A stretch of 64,000 nucleotides of DNA from Caprimulgus europaeus (Eukaryota; Chordata; Aves; Caprimulgiformes; Caprimulgidae), in assembly GCA_907165065.1 (NCBI GenBank), contig OU015523.1:25199834-25263833 (forward strand). Reading direction: 5' to 3'. The notes beneath the pieces are model-generated. The model saw nothing but the letters and a program-made list of their open reading frames with translations. It was not told where the DNA came from and searched no databases. The stretch's first letter is position 1. Each line of letters begins with the position of its first letter. This document shows positions 61,644-64,000 of this stretch, one piece after another. The position numbers were made by a program, and so were the translations under genes.

Positions 61644-62177
61644 CCAGGCATCTGGGATCTCATTAGTTTATGGTCACAGGCTGCGATATGACAAAGGATT
61701 ATCCTTCACCACATTGAAGCTATCAAGCACATATAGCCAGCTTACAGACACAGGTACTGCATGAATCTGTACTTCTATTGCCCAACGTTAAACCACTTTT
61801 GCACCAGGCCCTCTTACACTGTCAGGTACCGTAAAATAGATCTGCAAGTCCAAACAAAGCTGCTTTCATCTCCAGCAATAACCAATCTGCCCCAGGCTCT
61901 GGGAGCACAAGCGTTTCTTAAAACACCATCTTCATAGCATCACTTGTTGTTGTGAACCTGATAACTCTGTTTTGACTTCTCTTCTTTCAATATAGGTTGT
62001 TTTGCATTTTGAAGGGGAATGTCAAGCATGACTGGATGTTTGTAGCTGCTGTTTTACTAGGAAAGCATAGAGGTTTGGTGCTGCCATGGAAGAGCTATCA
62101 AGTGGGTGCTGCTAGGAGAGGTGGCAATCTCCTGGTCTGTTCTTTTTCTGCCTCCACATGTTAAAACAGTGCACCCT
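61644..62177. other. Unassigned DNA
   Basis: No gene or recognised repeat. Confidence 0.45.
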
Positions 62178-62220
62178 GTTTATGCAAAATGGGGGAAAAT
62201 GCAAATGTTTATGCAAAATG
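62178..62220. promoter_or_regulatory. Cluster of octamer-like (POU) sites
   Basis: GTTTATGCAAAATG occurs exactly at 62178-62191 and 62207-62220. Between them is a perfect octamer ATGCAAAT (62199-62206). Three POU-type sites in 43 bp is more than expected by chance, though the outer pair could come from a 29-bp duplication. Confidence 0.4.
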
Positions 62221-63372
62221 AGGGCTATTGCTGAATGCTTACACTCCTGTTGTAGCCTAGACATGTCCTAGGGATCGCCTCTGGTTTTGGGGGGTGTGGG
62301 GCAGCCAATCAGTTTGCTATATTTGGGTGACCTTTGCTAGGGAAAACTTTTCATGTAATTATACCCTCTTTGCCTTGAGGACTAAGCAGTCATGACCTTA
62401 CCAGGCAAGACTGGATTTTGCTCCAAATGGTGATTGGTAGGCATGTTTGCAATTGCACGGCGTGAAGAGCTTTCCCAGGTGTATGAGGCCCAGAACAACG
62501 TCTGGCTACTGAACCAAAGCTGTGCAAGCAATTTCATAGGCAGCTCACAACCCACATTACAGTGGGAGTAGTTGCTGGGGAGTTCGGGCAATTCTTCTGA
62601 AGCTGTCTTTCCGAATATCTTTACGAGTATTTTCTTCTCCATTCCCTAACCTAGCTAGTGGGTTGTGTAAAATTTTTCCACCACCTAGACCATACCACCT
62701 GTTTTTCCTACAGCATTCAACAAATCACATTACTTCGCATCTGCTTACCCACTTGTGATGTGGCAATGATAAAACCAAAACTCTCACTTGTTTTCCTGTA
62801 CAAGGTGTGCCAGACTTTACTGAAACATGTACAGAGTTTGGAGATGTTGATTTGAATGAAAGCTACTGTGAAACTACAAACAAATGAATTTAGTTGACAC
62901 ATTATGAGCTATGTGGAGCTGCATTTCAGAAAGTGAAATACCAGCTTTGCTAGTACCTGGCAAATCAGTGTTGTTTATATGCATAACTGGGGCCTTTATG
63001 CTCTAAGTCAATATCTTGACATTAAAATTACAGCTTCAAAAGACTCAGGCAACTGATGGCTCTGAAATGCAGATTGTCAGCTACTAAGGTATATAGCAGC
63101 TCCAGAAAATTTCAGAATTTTTCCATAACAGAGATATAGAATTATTTATTTACTCTGAAAGCTCAAACAACCTATTTCTATGGTAGCAGCCAGTATTTCT
63201 CTGCTCTGAAGCCACATGTATTACAATCAGTTATTTAGGCAACAAAAACCTCTCCTGTTTTTGCAAGAATTGGACTAAAAGTAGGGAAACGTAGCAGCTT
63301 AAGAACCCTATCACATACTGCAGGATTTTTTTTCTTTTTACTGTTAATACAATTTCAAGCAGTAAATCACAT
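62221..63372. other. Unassigned DNA
   Basis: No gene or recognised repeat. Confidence 0.45.
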
Positions 63373-64000
63373 TGTGGTGGGTTGACCCTGGCTAGAGGCC
63401 GGATGCCCACCAAAGCCCACTCTATCACTCCCCCTCCTCAAATGGGCAGGGGGAGAAAATTATAACGAAAAGCTCGTGGGTGGAGATAAGGACAGAGAGA
63501 GATCACTCAGCAGGGACTGGCACGGGCAAAACAGACTCAGCTTGGGGGAAAAAACAAATTTGCTTTATTACAAATCAAAATTAGAGGAGAATGAGAAGTA
63601 AAACCAAATCTTAAAACACCTCCCCCATCCCTCCCTTCTTCCCGGGCTTAATCTCTTTCCCGATTTTCCACCTCCTCCCCCCAGCAGCACAGGGGACAGG
63701 GAATGGGGTTGGGGTCAGTTCATCACACGTTGTTTCTGCTGCTGCTTCCTCCTCAGGGGGAGGACTCCTTCCCCCGCACCAGCGTGGGGTCCCTCTCACG
63801 GGAGACAGTCCTCCACGACCTTCTCCAACGTGAGTCCTTCCCATGACTGACAGTTCTTCACGAACTGCTTTAGCATGGGTCCATTCCATGGTGTGCAGTC
63901 CTTCAGGAAGGGACTGCTCCAGCGCGAGTCCCCCACGGGGTCACAAGTCCTGCCAGCAAACCTGCTCCGGCGTGGGCTCCTCTCTCCACGGGCTACAGGT
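63373..64000 (-). mobile_element. ERVL-like avian LTR, cut by window end
   Basis: The minus-strand 3' part of an LTR: its CA end is at 63373 (plus-strand TGTGGTGGGTTGACCCTGG). The AATAAA signal is intact (complement of 63564-63569), and the conserved AGTCTGTTTTGCCC block follows it at about 63525-63540. This is the same family as 23013-23990 but much better preserved, with many CpGs. From about 63778 it enters the tandem-unit part of U3. The 92-codon minus-strand frame at 63611-63889 is a composition frame inside the LTR. The left end and any internal retroviral genes lie beyond the window. Confidence 0.85.
63778..64000. repeat. Degenerate ~48-bp tandem units in the LTR U3
   Basis: Unit starts at 63778 (CACCAGCGTGG), 63823 (CTCCAACGTGAG), 63868 (CTTTAGCATGGG), 63917 (CTCCAGCGCGAG) and 63965 (CTCCGGCGTGGG), each followed by a TCC...CACGG-like middle and CAG/AAGTCCT. 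Spacing is 45-49 bp. The array continues past the window. Confidence 0.85.

Overview
The window looks like gene-poor nuclear DNA from a bird. The evidence is its repeats: CR1 LINE 3' ends with the ATTCTATG-type tail, avian endogenous retrovirus (ERV) LTRs (two copies of a family whose ends read TGTCCTGG...ATCACA on the element strand, and copies of a family with a GC-rich tandem-repeat U3), and an AT-rich, CpG-poor background broken by short GC-rich blocks. The species cannot be named from this. I see no intact protein-coding gene of a recognised family, no tRNA or rRNA, and no CRISPR or prokaryotic feature. Nearly every open frame is a chance frame or a frame inside a repeat.

Layout. 1-19.0 kb is mostly unassigned AT-rich DNA, with a GC-rich block (3471-3870), an exon-like open segment on the minus strand (5812-6039), two long open frames of doubtful meaning (8731-9201 plus, 16413-16940 minus) and a perfect 24-bp palindrome (19047-19070). 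At 19.1-26.4 kb lies a repeat cluster: a CR1 3' end (19131-19500), a decayed ERVL-like LTR (23013-23990), an old CR1-like LINE remnant (24285-24700) with a second short copy at 26300, and a well-preserved solo LTR with a perfect 6-bp target duplication (24913-25304). At 26.9-34.5 kb lie the longest ATG frame (224 codons, minus), three stretches that look like conserved noncoding DNA, a GC-rich block with a 14-bp perfect hairpin, and one dense CpG island (about 32600-32880), the best promoter candidate here. 34.5-50.3 kb is quiet apart from homopolymer runs and one GC-rich block.

At 50.4-56.1 kb is the second repeat cluster: a plus-strand CR1 reverse-transcriptase remnant split by a younger minus-strand CR1, a further minus-strand CR1 whose ORF2 C-terminus is still open, and two independent solo LTRs of one family in the same orientation only 139 bp apart. 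At 60.1-60.4 kb is a long CCTTC microsatellite that turns into a compound minisatellite. The window ends inside an ERVL-like LTR (63373 onward). The elements do not form a pathway. The biological content is TE insertion history plus possible regulatory DNA around the CpG island.
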